Part shown: in pieces, positions 16,221-24,326 of the stretch
How the letters are laid out: each line of letters opens with the position of its first letter
Position numbering within the stretch: the stretch's first letter is position 1
DNA from: Oscillospiraceae bacterium
GTDB lineage: Bacteria > Bacillota > Clostridia > Oscillospirales > Ruminococcaceae
DNA: 26,205 bases
Assembly (NCBI GenBank): GCA_900768245.1
Contig: CAAGCE010000089.1
Coordinates: forward strand, 1 to 26,205
Direction: 5' to 3'
Program-made: the position numbers and the translations under genes
The notes under the pieces: generated by a model
What the model saw: only the letters and a program-made list of their open reading frames with translations
Told to the model about the DNA's origin: nothing
The model's database searches: none

Positions 16221-16229
16221 ATAAATCAA
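16201..16229 (-). promoter_or_regulatory. Sigma-A promoter of the small peptide gene
   Basis: On the minus strand TTGATT (16229-16224), 17 bases, TATAAT (16206-16201), with a transcript start near 16194. An alternative set TTGACA (16246-16241), 17 bases, TATTGT (16223-16218) overlaps it. Confidence 0.75.
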
Positions 16230-16254
16230 GCTGTAAGTATTGTCAATATACAAG

Positions 16255-16298
16255 GAAAAAAGCACCTCTCTCCGAATCGCAATCGGAAAAAGGTGCTT
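16255..16298 (-). terminator. Terminator of the 163-residue zinc-ribbon gene
   Basis: On the minus strand AAGCACCT (16298-16291) pairs with AGGTGCTT (16267-16260), with an inner TCCGA/TCGGA stem, followed by TTTTTCC. It lies 55 bases beyond the stop at 16354 and separates this gene from the next promoter. Confidence 0.85.
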
Positions 16299-16353
16299 TG
16301 TTATGTCAGCTAAGATGTCTTGTTTATGTCGTTTCTATTGCTGTGGCTTACGC

Positions 16354-16845
16354 TTATTCAGCGTTGTTTTCATCTGATGGCTTTTCTTCAGCAGCTGCTT
16401 CAGGTGCTGTGTCGTCGTCATCGGCAGGCTCATCTGCGTCAACAACAACTACCAGGTCGTCGGCTGTTTCTTCAACAGGCGGCTCAGGCTTTTCAAGATG
16501 TGCGCCGCACTTGCCGCAGTAGCTGTTCTCGATAGGGCATTCACAGCCGCAGGACTGGCACTTTACTACGCCCTTGATAGAGAGTATCTGTGCTCTCATT
16601 TCGTGGATAGCGTCAAAAGCTGCTGTAATATTATTTACTGCTTCAGCTGCGCCCTCATCGGGGTTATTCTTATAATTATCATAGTAGTATTTGCCGAGAA
16701 TCGTATAGTTTTCGCTGATCGTATGTTCAGAGGATACAATCTTTGAGTTGAGCCTTGCAACCTCGCCTACCTGCTTTGTTTTTTCTGATACGACTTTACC
16801 TGTATCGGAAATGGTCTTGCTGATTTTTTCAAAAACATCATTCAT
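16354..16845 (-). CDS. Coiled-coil zinc-ribbon protein with acidic tail
   Basis: A 163-residue soluble protein of unknown role. Residues 1-92 are helical and look able to form a coiled coil or four-helix bundle (DVFEKISKTISDTGKVVSEK, then a Tyr-rich turn YYYDNYKNNP at 53-62). A zinc ribbon follows with CQSC (96-99), two further cysteines at 101 and 103, and CGKC (110-113). The C-terminal 45 residues are strongly acidic, with VVVVDADEPADDDD. I place the start at ATG 16845, because AGGAGG at 16858-16853 sits 7 bases upstream; an earlier in-frame ATG at 16869 would put that site inside the gene. Similar N-terminal helix plus zinc-ribbon proteins are common and uncharacterised in Clostridia. Promoter at 17041-17013 and a structured 160-nt leader. 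Confidence 0.8.
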   Translation of the reverse strand: MNDVFEKISKTISDTGKVVSEKTKQVGEVARLNSKIVSSEHTISENYTILGKYYYDNYKNNPDEGAAEAVNNITAAFDAIHEMRAQILSIKGVVKCQSCGCECPIENSYCGKCGAHLEKPEPPVEETADDLVVVVDADEPADDDDTAPEAAAEEKPSDENNAE

Positions 16846-16924
16846 AACGAATCCTCCTGTCAGAATCATTGCAGCAGATATTCACATATTATTGTATGCA
16901 CACCTGCCTGTTGTTTATTACTTC

Positions 16925-16984
16925 GCACAGCGTTTCATCAAAAAAGCGAAACTTATTTTGATATATATGGATTTATCGCTGTGC
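16925..16984 (-). promoter_or_regulatory. Nested hairpin in the leader of the zinc-ribbon gene
   Basis: Outer stem GCACAGCG / CGCTGTGC (16925-16932 with 16977-16984), inner stem ATCAAAA / TTTTGAT (16937-16943 with 16956-16962). No T run follows on the minus strand, so it is not a standard terminator. It could be an RNA switch, a stability element or a protein site. No known riboswitch class is recognised. Confidence 0.4.
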
Positions 16985-17000
16985 TCGTATCCTATCTTGC

Positions 17001-17041
17001 TTGACATTTAATATTATACATCATATAATATTAAATGTCAA
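17001..17041. promoter_or_regulatory. 41-bp perfect palindrome forming consensus promoters on both strands
   Basis: Two 18-bp perfect arms around a 5-base centre (CATCA at 17019-17023). Read on the minus strand it gives TTGACA (17041-17036), 17 bases, TATAAT (17018-17013), well placed for the zinc-ribbon gene. On the plus strand it gives TTGACA (17001-17006), 17 bases, TATAAT (17024-17029), pointing antisense into the nucleoside phosphorylase gene. It overlaps that gene's stop codon (17038-17040). Confidence 0.75.
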
Positions 17042-18345
17042 TACCCTTTTATGATTTTTTTTACATTTTTCCGAGAGCTTGGGTCAAAGCTGTCCGAATA
17101 GCTGAAAACTGCGGAAATTTCGCTGGCAGCTGCTTCAATATCGCAGTCGGTTGATGTGTAAAGAGTTGCAATAAGGTCGCCTTTCTTAACTTTGTCGCCT
17201 ACTGTATGTGCAAATTTTATTCCTGCCGAAAAGTCGATGTCAGCTTCCTTTGTTGCTCTTCCTGCACCGAGTGAGAGCGAAACAAGTCCTGTTTTTTCGC
17301 AGGATATGCCGCTTATAAAGCCGTCACGGTCGGCATAGACCTCTTTTGAACGCTTCGGCTGTGCAAAAAGGCTGTGATCATCGATAACATTTGGGTTTCC
17401 GCCCTGCTCCGCTATCATTTCACGGAGCTTTTCAAGTGCTCTGCCGGAATGAAGTGCCTCTTCTGCCATTGCCCTGCACTCCTCCGATGTGCCTTTTCCT
17501 GCAAGATACAGCATTTCAGCGGCGAGAGTAATGCTCACCTCATAAAGATCGGCAGGAGCATTGCCTTTAAGTGCTTCAACAGCCTCAATGACTTCAAGTG
17601 AATTTCCCACGGCAAGTCCCAGAGGCTTGCTCATATCAGTTATAATTGCAGAGCATTTCTTCCCTGCCAGCTTTGCAACACGGACCATTGCATCGGCAAG
17701 CTTTTCTGCGTCCTGCTCATTTTTCATAAATGCACCGTCGCCGACCTTAACGTCAAGCACGATACCGTCTGCGCCCGTTGCAAGCTTTTTGCTCATTATT
17801 GACGAGCATATCAGCGGTATACTGTCAACGGTAGCGGTAGCGTTTCTCAAAGCATACAGCTTTTTATCGGCAGGAACAAGAGAACCTGTCTGTCCCGCAA
17901 CTGCAAAGCCTACCTTTTTTACTGCCGCAATAAAATCGCCGAATTCCATTGAAGTTGAAAATCCGGGAATAGATTCAAGCTTATCAATAGTTCCGCCTGT
18001 ATGCCCAAGTCCCCGTCCCGACATTTTCGGTACATAAACTCCGCAGGAGGCAACGATAGGAGCGACTATAAGAGTTGTTTTGTCACCTACTCCGCCTGTG
18101 CTGTGCTTATCAACACAGAAGCCGTCCAAGCCGAGTTCAAGCATATCTCCCGAATGTGCCATAGCGAGAGTAAAGTCTGTTGTTTCCCTGTCCGATAAAG
18201 AAGAAAAGCATACCGCCATAAGCCACGCAGAAGCCTGATAATCTGGAATGCTGCCGGAAACATATCCGGCAACAAACCAATTGATCTCTTCCGTCGTAAG
18301 CTCGACGTTATGCTTTTTCTTTGTTATAATCTCATACATTGTCAT
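17038..18345 (-). CDS. pdp: Pyrimidine-nucleoside phosphorylase
   Basis: Splits thymidine, uridine or deoxyuridine with phosphate into base and (deoxy)ribose-1-phosphate in nucleoside salvage. 435 residues, normal for the family. The phosphate/substrate segment KHSTGGVGDKTT (80-91) and the family signature SGRGLGHTGGTIDKLE (109-124) are intact, as is SLVPADKKLYALRNATATVDS split across 165-185. The C-terminal alpha/beta domain with GVGD-type and AGRATKEADIDFSAG segments is complete. Specificity (Pdp or DeoA) cannot be fixed by eye. The ATG overlaps the SpoIID-like stop by four bases (ATGA), so translation is coupled. Being the last gene of a sortase operon is odd for this enzyme. Confidence 0.93.
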   Translation of the reverse strand: MTMYEIITKKKHNVELTTEEINWFVAGYVSGSIPDYQASAWLMAVCFSSLSDRETTDFTLAMAHSGDMLELGLDGFCVDKHSTGGVGDKTTLIVAPIVASCGVYVPKMSGRGLGHTGGTIDKLESIPGFSTSMEFGDFIAAVKKVGFAVAGQTGSLVPADKKLYALRNATATVDSIPLICSSIMSKKLATGADGIVLDVKVGDGAFMKNEQDAEKLADAMVRVAKLAGKKCSAIITDMSKPLGLAVGNSLEVIEAVEALKGNAPADLYEVSITLAAEMLYLAGKGTSEECRAMAEEALHSGRALEKLREMIAEQGGNPNVIDDHSLFAQPKRSKEVYADRDGFISGISCEKTGLVSLSLGAGRATKEADIDFSAGIKFAHTVGDKVKKGDLIATLYTSTDCDIEAAASEISAVFSYSDSFDPSSRKNVKKIIKGY

Positions 18346-19832
18346 AGTACATCAATTCCTGTGAAGTAATACTTAAGTATCTGATCGTAAGTGTAACCCA
18401 TTTTTGCAAGAATATTAGCACCGTTCTGGCTCATACCAACACCGTGGCCCCAGCCATAGGTTGTGAAAATAAAGTTTCCGTCGGAATATTTTACGTCGAA
18501 GCTTGCGCTCTTGAGCTGATAGCTGAGAACATTTTCACGAAGCTTTCTGCCCGAAATAGTTTTCTGACCGTCTATAGTTACCTGTGAAACGTAGTTTCCG
18601 TCAACATATCCCGAAACAACTATCCAGTTTTCAGGGTTATCGGAAAGAGTGATGCCGAGATAGCCTTCAAGAGCAGTCTTTATAGCACTTTCGGAGAACT
18701 GTGTTGTAAGTCCGTAGTTAGGGTCGCTGTCTGCATCAAACGGGCAGGCAACGCTTGTTAAGTATGCGAAGCTGCCGCCCCATACATTACTTGAAGAAGC
18801 TGTATAGCCCGAAGAAGAAGCCATATAAACTGTCTGAGCGACTTTTCCGTTATAGTAGCAGCATTTTCCCCAGACGGAGGAAACCATATCAACTATTCTT
18901 TGCGGTGGATTATCTCTTACAAGGACTGACGGAGTAAGTCCGTTTACGTTATGGTACTTTACATATGAATACGCTGCAACAGCCTGAGCTTTGATAGCCT
19001 CATCGTTGAAATAGCTTGAGACCTCATTGTTTACGATACGGCAAACAAGGTCAAATGCATTTTCGGTATGTGTTGTGCCGCCGTATTTTACGGTAAGTGT
19101 TTCGGCAGTTGAAATATCCTCTGCATTTGCAGGAGTTGTCGTTGTTACGGTAGTTTCAACGGTTTCCGAATTATTGTCAATGATAGTAATGACAACATCT
19201 GCCGCAGGAACAGGCTGGATAGTGGTTATATCAGGAACTGTTGTATATGTAGGTGCAAATCCCGAATCACCCTCATCAGGTTCGATTATTTCGGTAGCTG
19301 TTTCCGTAACATCATCATCATCGGAAAGCTCTTCTTCAAGCGGTACTGTTGTTTCGGCAGGCTTGTTTTCAATATCAAGCTTTGAAAGCAGTCTGTTTGA
19401 CGGAGAGTTGTCCGCATAAACGTCATCAGTCTCAGCATTTGCCTCGCCGTCGTCATAGCCTTCCTCACCGTCAGTGCCGACGCCGTAGGAATCAGGTGAG
19501 ATCTCACCGTCACCGTCATTTTCGGGAACTGTTGTTGCGGCTGCAAGCTTCCCTGCCGAAAAATCAAGTATTTCATTTGAAAGAGCTGTAACAATGCTGT
19601 TTTCGTCCCCTGCCATTGCCTGTGCGGCAGCAGTGTCATCTTCAGACGGAATAAATGCAGAAGTGGCTTCACCTATTCTCTCGCCTGAATCAGCGTCAGT
19701 TTCCGTTGAGTAGTAATAGTCCATTGAGATAGGAGCGTCGTCAACATCTTCCACCATACAAAAGGCGAAGGAATAGAACGTTCCTACAAGCAGCAATGCG
19801 GCTATACCGCTCAGTGCAGTTCGTATCTTCAT
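18342..19832 (-). CDS. SpoIID/LytB-domain cell-wall protein
   Basis: A 496-residue exported or membrane-anchored protein. An N-terminal hydrophobic segment (about 5-26) serves as signal or anchor. Residues 27-245 are a long acidic, Thr/Asp/Glu-rich low-complexity spacer, probably crossing the wall. The SpoIID domain (about 246-496) shows NNEVSSYFNDEAIKAQAVAAYSY, with Glu270 at the position of the catalytic glutamate of SpoIID lytic transglycosylases, a SSSGYTASSSNVWGG segment, and the C-terminal GWGHGVGMSQNGA. In spore formers SpoIID works with SpoIIP; neither SpoIIP nor other engulfment genes are here, so a general wall-remodelling or amidase-enhancer role is likelier (inference). AAAGGA upstream. 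Follows the fourth sortase by 37 bases. Confidence 0.9.
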   Translation of the reverse strand: MKIRTALSGIAALLLVGTFYSFAFCMVEDVDDAPISMDYYYSTETDADSGERIGEATSAFIPSEDDTAAAQAMAGDENSIVTALSNEILDFSAGKLAAATTVPENDGDGEISPDSYGVGTDGEEGYDDGEANAETDDVYADNSPSNRLLSKLDIENKPAETTVPLEEELSDDDDVTETATEIIEPDEGDSGFAPTYTTVPDITTIQPVPAADVVITIIDNNSETVETTVTTTTPANAEDISTAETLTVKYGGTTHTENAFDLVCRIVNNEVSSYFNDEAIKAQAVAAYSYVKYHNVNGLTPSVLVRDNPPQRIVDMVSSVWGKCCYYNGKVAQTVYMASSSGYTASSSNVWGGSFAYLTSVACPFDADSDPNYGLTTQFSESAIKTALEGYLGITLSDNPENWIVVSGYVDGNYVSQVTIDGQKTISGRKLRENVLSYQLKSASFDVKYSDGNFIFTTYGWGHGVGMSQNGANILAKMGYTYDQILKYYFTGIDVL

Positions 19833-19869
19833 AATCCGATCCTTTCAATTGACGAATGATAGATCATTC

Positions 19870-20913
19870 TTATTGTTCAATATAGGAGCCGCCGTTGTAC
19901 TTGTAGTAAACAGCAGGCCATTTTGGGTTAGAGTTTACGGTAAAATTCGTTGTGTCGATATTATCCGTAGTTTCGCCGTCACGAAGCTTTCTTGCGATAA
20001 TAACGTGACGTGAGGGATCCCATTCATAAGAACAGGTGGACAAAGTAAGGAACTTGTCATTTTCATTGACATCAATGCCAGTGATGAAGTGGCTTCTTTT
20101 CTGTACCTCGTCAATAAAGTTAGCGTAGGTATAATCACCGCTGTCCCTGAAGTCGATGAAATTGTTATATGCAAACACATTGCCGTTGTCGTGCTCAGGC
20201 TCTGTGTTCGTAACGAAAGAAGAAATTATGACATAAGTGCTGCTTTCATAGCAGTTGTCAAAGTAGATGAACGGATTTTTGAGCCAGTATTTATAATCCC
20301 ACTTGTAGTAGTCCAGATTGCCGAACATTGTGCCGTCACGCTGATTGTGACCGTAAAGAATGATATTGTCGCTCTGGAGATCGCTGTAATCATTCACATT
20401 GTCACGGTAATCGGCAAAAACAGTACCGCAGGATCTTTTCTGATCATAGAAATTATGGTTAAGGTAATACTCGTTGTCAGTTGTCTGAACGACAGCCTCG
20501 CTGAGAACATCGGGTATGTAGATATAACCCACATAGTCCTTGTTTATTGCAAGCATCTCATCTGCGGCAGGCGTATTGACAAGAGGCTTTCTTATTACCT
20601 CGACACCATCGGGAGTTTCGGCAGCATTGCCGTCCGCCGAAGCATCGTCAGAAATGTTTTCCTTCTGCGCCTGATTATAGATGACCTTGATATTCGCATT
20701 ATTCTGTTTAGCTTCAAACTGCTGGTAGAAATAAACTCCGAGAATAACGCAGCACACTATCAGTACAAGCATTGAAAAAAGTGAAAATATCTTGCTTGCT
20801 ATTTCCTTTGGCGAATCATTTTTATGAGGAATGAATGCCTCGGAAAAGCTCTTTTTCTTTTTCACAGTTGTTTTGCTGTGCTGCGGTTTTCTGACCTCGT
20901 CAGCCATTGACAT
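19870..20913 (-). CDS. Class B sortase (fourth in operon)
   Basis: A 347-residue membrane-bound transpeptidase expected to join a sorting-signal protein to the wall or to another protein. Basic cytoplasmic N-terminus with KKKK, then the juxtamembrane motif FIPHKNDSPKEIASKIF, a membrane helix (about 42-65), a short spacer, and the class B sortase fold. Catalytic residues are His189 (LYGHNQRDGTMFGNL), Cys294 (LSTCSYEW) and Arg302 (DPSRHVI). The segment after the cysteine, SYEWDPSRHVI, differs from the SNEFEPSRFVV of its paralogues, hinting at a different substrate. Start set at ATG 20913, with AAGGAG at 20928-20923, 9 bases away. Confidence 0.9.
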   Translation of the reverse strand: MSMADEVRKPQHSKTTVKKKKSFSEAFIPHKNDSPKEIASKIFSLFSMLVLIVCCVILGVYFYQQFEAKQNNANIKVIYNQAQKENISDDASADGNAAETPDGVEVIRKPLVNTPAADEMLAINKDYVGYIYIPDVLSEAVVQTTDNEYYLNHNFYDQKRSCGTVFADYRDNVNDYSDLQSDNIILYGHNQRDGTMFGNLDYYKWDYKYWLKNPFIYFDNCYESSTYVIISSFVTNTEPEHDNGNVFAYNNFIDFRDSGDYTYANFIDEVQKRSHFITGIDVNENDKFLTLSTCSYEWDPSRHVIIARKLRDGETTDNIDTTNFTVNSNPKWPAVYYKYNGGSYIEQ

Positions 20914-20942
20914 TTGCAAAAACTCCTTTTCATAGGCAGAAA

Positions 20943-23261
20943 TTATCTGCTGCCGCCCGTTACAGTAACTGCGCCGTCCTGATTTTCCGGAACAGCAGTC
21001 ACCGTTTCTCCATTTTCATCTGTAATAACCGTTGTGAACACGACCTCGCCGTTTTCATCGGTCTGAACGACTGATGTAACGGTTGAACCGCTTTCGTCCG
21101 TCATAACAACGGCTGTAACGGTCTGACCGCTTTCGTCTGTATCGACGGTGGTAACGGGTTTTCCGCTCTCGTCGGTAAGTATCGAGTTATTTGATGTATC
21201 GGAGGATCCTTCTGTAACTGTGGTTGCTGCAGTAGTTTTCTTTGTTTTCTTTGTTTTTTTGGTTTTCTTAGTTTCTTCTGTCTCTTCGGGAGCTGTTGTT
21301 TCTTCCGTTTTCTCTTCTGTTGTTTCATCAGTCTGTTCGGTATCGGAAGCTTCCTCATCTGTTTCTGATGCGATCTCTTCCGTTGTTTCCTCTTCGGTTT
21401 CGGAAACAGTTGTCTCACCTGACATTATAGCCTCCCAGTCGACACCTCTTGCATATGGGTTAAGGCGAGCTTCCGTGAAGTCATAATCCGAAACGGACTC
21501 ACCGTCACGGAGCTTTCTTGCAAAAACAACAAATCTTGAATTTGAAAATTCATTGCTGCAGGTAGAAAGACAAAGGAGCTTGTCGCCGAATCCCACTTCA
21601 ACGGGAGAAATTATCTGATTTCTCTCCTGCACCTCTTTAAGGTACCAGTTGAAAGTGTACTCGTCGTTCATTGTTTCTATATAATCGTGATAGCGGAATA
21701 CTTCACCGTTGCTGTCCTGATTTGCATAGGCATTTGTAACAAAGAAGCCGTAAATAAGGTATGTTCCGACGCCGTATTCGGTATTAAAGGTTATAGTCGG
21801 ATTTTCGGCATAGAACTCAACGTCCTGCTTGTAATCCTTAAGGTTGCCGAACATTGTGCCGTCTTCCTGATTATGACCGTAAACAACAAGGTTCGGGGAG
21901 GTATAATCCTCTTCAATGCGGCATCTGTAATCAAGGAATATAGAGCCTGCCTTGTTTGAACCGTCATAATATGTATGAGTGAGGTAATAATCGTTGTCAT
22001 CGCCCTGAACCACAGGCTGATAAATGTCACAGCCTTCAAGCTCGATAAAGCCCACAACGTCCTCGTTTATGTCCTTGTAATAAGTCATAACATCAAAGTT
22101 ATGCTCTTCGATCTCCTCCTCGGTAGGAGCGATTGTCACAATATTTCCCTCGCTGTCAACGGTAGTTGCAACGGTAGTTGTGACAAGTGATTTTATTTCA
22201 TCGCTGTCGCTGATAGCCTTTTTTGACTGTACAAGAGTGCTGGCAAGCATAATTCCCGCACCCACAAAAACGCACACGGCAGCAATAAAAATTATCTTTC
22301 TTATAATTTCAAAAACGCTGTCGCCCTTCCATGGGATAATGCCTTTTATAAAAGCAAGCTTGTCTTTTTCAGCTGCGTTATCGGTATTTTCTGACTGCGG
22401 CTCTGCATTTGCTTCCGCATTTTCTTCGACCGGCTTTTCTTCTGTTTTTTTCTCAGCCGTGCTGTCATTTTCATTGACTTCTTTTTCGTCTTCTGTTACA
22501 GCATCGGGGGTTTCTGTATTTTCCAGAGGTTTGTCATCGGACTGTTCTGCGTTTTCCTGTTCATTGTCGGGAACTTCCGCATTTTCCTGTGTTTCGTCCT
22601 CGGCTTCATCATCGGGGAAGATCTCCTCTGTTTCTTCATCGGGCAAAGCTTCCGCAGAAACTTCTTCCTCCGAAACAGGCTCTTCTTCAAGCTCCTCAAT
22701 GTAGATCCCTTCGTCCTCAACATCGGCAGCGTCCTCAATGCCGCTGTCCCAGATGACCTCAGGCTGTGCTTCCTCGATTATTTCATCGTCCTCAGGCTCG
22801 GACACAGGAGCATCCCCGCCCGTTTCGGCAAATATCTCCTCGGCAGTCTTTGAATTTGGTTCTGCGGTGAAGCTTTCAACAGGCTTGATATGACCTATTA
22901 TATCATTTATCATCTGCTGTTCATCCGGCGCATCGGCATCGCTAATATCAATGCCTTCATCACCGTCAATGTCATCGTCTGTATTGTCACCGTCATTTTC
23001 GGCATTGCCCTCAGGCTCGGCAGATCCGCTGTTGTTTTCATTAACATCGTCAGCTTTTTCATCTGCGGCATCGGATACTTCTTCTGCGGACTGTTCCTGT
23101 GTTTCAGCCTCTTCTTCATTCTGTTCGGGCATTGTGACCTGCTCGGACATATCTTCCTCATTGACAGATGTTTTGTTTTCTGTGCTGTCGCTGTGCATAC
23201 TGTCGTACTCAGCAAGAATTTCATCAACGGTATACTTCTTGCCGCTTGAATTTTCAGCCAT
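20943..23261 (-). CDS. Giant class B sortase with acidic cytoplasmic domain and repeat tail
   Basis: 772 residues, over twice the usual sortase length. Residues 1-300 are extremely acidic and probably disordered; they begin KKYTVDEILAEYDS. The juxtamembrane motif GIIPWKGDSVFEIIRKI (308-323) and a helix (about 322-343) follow. The sortase domain (about 380-600) has His463 (VYGHNQEDGTMFGNL), Cys568 (CLSTCSNE) and Arg576 (SRFVVFARK), so it should be active. Past the catalytic domain are a Thr/Glu-rich stretch, four KKT units (665-675) and five 13-residue tandem repeats (696-759). The N-terminal 300 residues should be cytoplasmic and the tail outside. GAGG 8 bases before the ATG. Third gene of the operon, 14 bases after the second. 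I know no close precedent. Confidence 0.9.
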   Translation of the reverse strand: MAENSSGKKYTVDEILAEYDSMHSDSTENKTSVNEEDMSEQVTMPEQNEEEAETQEQSAEEVSDAADEKADDVNENNSGSAEPEGNAENDGDNTDDDIDGDEGIDISDADAPDEQQMINDIIGHIKPVESFTAEPNSKTAEEIFAETGGDAPVSEPEDDEIIEEAQPEVIWDSGIEDAADVEDEGIYIEELEEEPVSEEEVSAEALPDEETEEIFPDDEAEDETQENAEVPDNEQENAEQSDDKPLENTETPDAVTEDEKEVNENDSTAEKKTEEKPVEENAEANAEPQSENTDNAAEKDKLAFIKGIIPWKGDSVFEIIRKIIFIAAVCVFVGAGIMLASTLVQSKKAISDSDEIKSLVTTTVATTVDSEGNIVTIAPTEEEIEEHNFDVMTYYKDINEDVVGFIELEGCDIYQPVVQGDDNDYYLTHTYYDGSNKAGSIFLDYRCRIEEDYTSPNLVVYGHNQEDGTMFGNLKDYKQDVEFYAENPTITFNTEYGVGTYLIYGFFVTNAYANQDSNGEVFRYHDYIETMNDEYTFNWYLKEVQERNQIISPVEVGFGDKLLCLSTCSNEFSNSRFVVFARKLRDGESVSDYDFTEARLNPYARGVDWEAIMSGETTVSETEEETTEEIASETDEEASDTEQTDETTEEKTEETTAPEETEETKKTKKTKKTKKTTAATTVTEGSSDTSNNSILTDESGKPVTTVDTDESGQTVTAVVMTDESGSTVTSVVQTDENGEVVFTTVITDENGETVTAVPENQDGAVTVTGGSR
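20985..21176 (-). repeat. Five 13-residue coding repeats in the sortase tail
   Basis: Consensus TDE(S/N)G-x-x-VT-x-V, in order TDESGKPVTTVD, TDESGQTVTAVVM, TDESGSTVTSVVQ, TDENGEVVFTTVI, TDENGETVTAVPE. The 39-bp DNA repeats have drifted, so they are not a recent expansion. Such surface Thr/Asp-rich repeats are often spacers. Confidence 0.85.
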
Positions 23262-23275
23262 TAAAATTTCCTCAA

Positions 23276-24265
23276 TTACTGGTTATATATAAAATTAAGA
23301 TCAGGTTCTTTTGCATTTTCATTTATTGATGCCTTTGATGTGTCCACCTCTGGATCTTCGCCGTCACGGACTCTTCTTCCTATAACAACAAATCTTGACG
23401 GTTCAAACTCATTTGAACAGGTGGAAAGGGTAATGAACTTGTCCCCCTCCCGGACATCAACACCTGTGTTGATAGTAGTACGCTCCATAACATTTGAAAT
23501 GAAATCGTCATATGTGCGTGTCTTGCCGAATTTGATATAGTTATGATAATCGAATATCACGCCGTCACGGGTATGTCTTGGCTCGACCTCGATTATAAAT
23601 GCGGCAATGATCTTATATGTATACTCCTCATAAAGATTAGAGAAAGTAAACGTCGGGTGTTCAAGATAAAAATCAAAATTCTTTGTATATCCCGATTTTA
23701 CCTTGTATTTATTAAGCGTACCGAACATTGTGCCGTCAGCCTGATTATGACCGTAGAGGATAATATTGTCGCTCTGCTTGTCGTTGTAGTCATTCACAAC
23801 GCAGCGGTAATCCGCAAAAACAGTACCCGGCTGAGCCTTCTGACCGTTAAAGTTATGGTTCAGATAAAAGGTGTTGTCAGCCGCCTGAACAACCACATTG
23901 TCGATATAAGTGCCGTCAACCTTTATCCAGCCTGCTGTATCCGCATTGGATTCAAGGAGCGATTCCATACTTGCGAGAGTTTCAAGCGGAGGCGGCTCGG
24001 TTGTGGTAGCAACCTCTGTTTCAGTTTCTGTAGGAACTGTGGTCGTTGCCTGAGTTATAACATTTGTATGCTCTTCCGCAAGCTGCTCATTGAGCTTTTT
24101 GTTGCGGCTCTGCTGTACAAAATAATTTGCGAGTATTATTATTGAAACGATAAGTATCACAAGTGCGGCAAGGAAAACTATCTTTCCCGCCTTAGCCTTT
24201 GGGGTATCGTTTTTATTTGGTATGAATTTTTCAACAAAGCTTGGTTTTTCGCTGTATCCTGCCAT
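23276..24265 (-). CDS. Class B sortase (second in operon)
   Basis: A 329-residue sortase. Short cytoplasmic N-terminus carrying FIPNKNDTPKAKAGKI, a membrane helix (about 29-50), a Thr/Glu/Pro-rich spacer (about 72-95), and the catalytic fold. Active residues are His173 (LYGHNQADGTMFGTL), Cys283 (LSTCSNEFEPSR) and Arg291. I prefer ATG 24265 (MAGYSEKP): AAAAGGAA lies 12 bases upstream, while the in-frame ATG at 24292 has no ribosome site. This is also in line with the MADEV and MAENS starts of its paralogues. Ends 14 bases before the giant sortase. Confidence 0.88.
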   Translation of the reverse strand: MAGYSEKPSFVEKFIPNKNDTPKAKAGKIVFLAALVILIVSIIILANYFVQQSRNKKLNEQLAEEHTNVITQATTTVPTETETEVATTTEPPPLETLASMESLLESNADTAGWIKVDGTYIDNVVVQAADNTFYLNHNFNGQKAQPGTVFADYRCVVNDYNDKQSDNIILYGHNQADGTMFGTLNKYKVKSGYTKNFDFYLEHPTFTFSNLYEEYTYKIIAAFIIEVEPRHTRDGVIFDYHNYIKFGKTRTYDDFISNVMERTTINTGVDVREGDKFITLSTCSNEFEPSRFVVIGRRVRDGEDPEVDTSKASINENAKEPDLNFIYNQ

Positions 24266-24326
24266 ATTTAAAGACCATTCCTTTTCTGACATTGATAATA
24301 AAAAGGAAACCCGTTATGCCTGAGTT

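Noticed and set aside
16131..16313. 60-residue plus-strand frame over the small peptide promoter
   Set aside because: It crosses a terminator and operators belonging to minus-strand genes and has no plus-strand promoter or ribosome site.
16354..16869. ATG 16869 as start of the zinc-ribbon gene
   Set aside because: The AGGAGG at 16858-16853 would lie inside the gene; it suits ATG 16845 much better.
20089..20775. 228-residue reading frame antisense to the fourth sortase
   Set aside because: A shadow of a clear sortase gene; similar antisense frames occur opposite its paralogues for the same reason.
20985..21176. CRISPR-like array
   Set aside because: The periodicity is 39 bp and in frame, inside a coding sequence, with diverged units and no spacers.
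22180..22704. Ser/Phe-rich 174-residue frame opposite the giant sortase
   Set aside because: It is the complement of the Glu/Asp-rich low-complexity region, which naturally reads as Ser/Phe codons.
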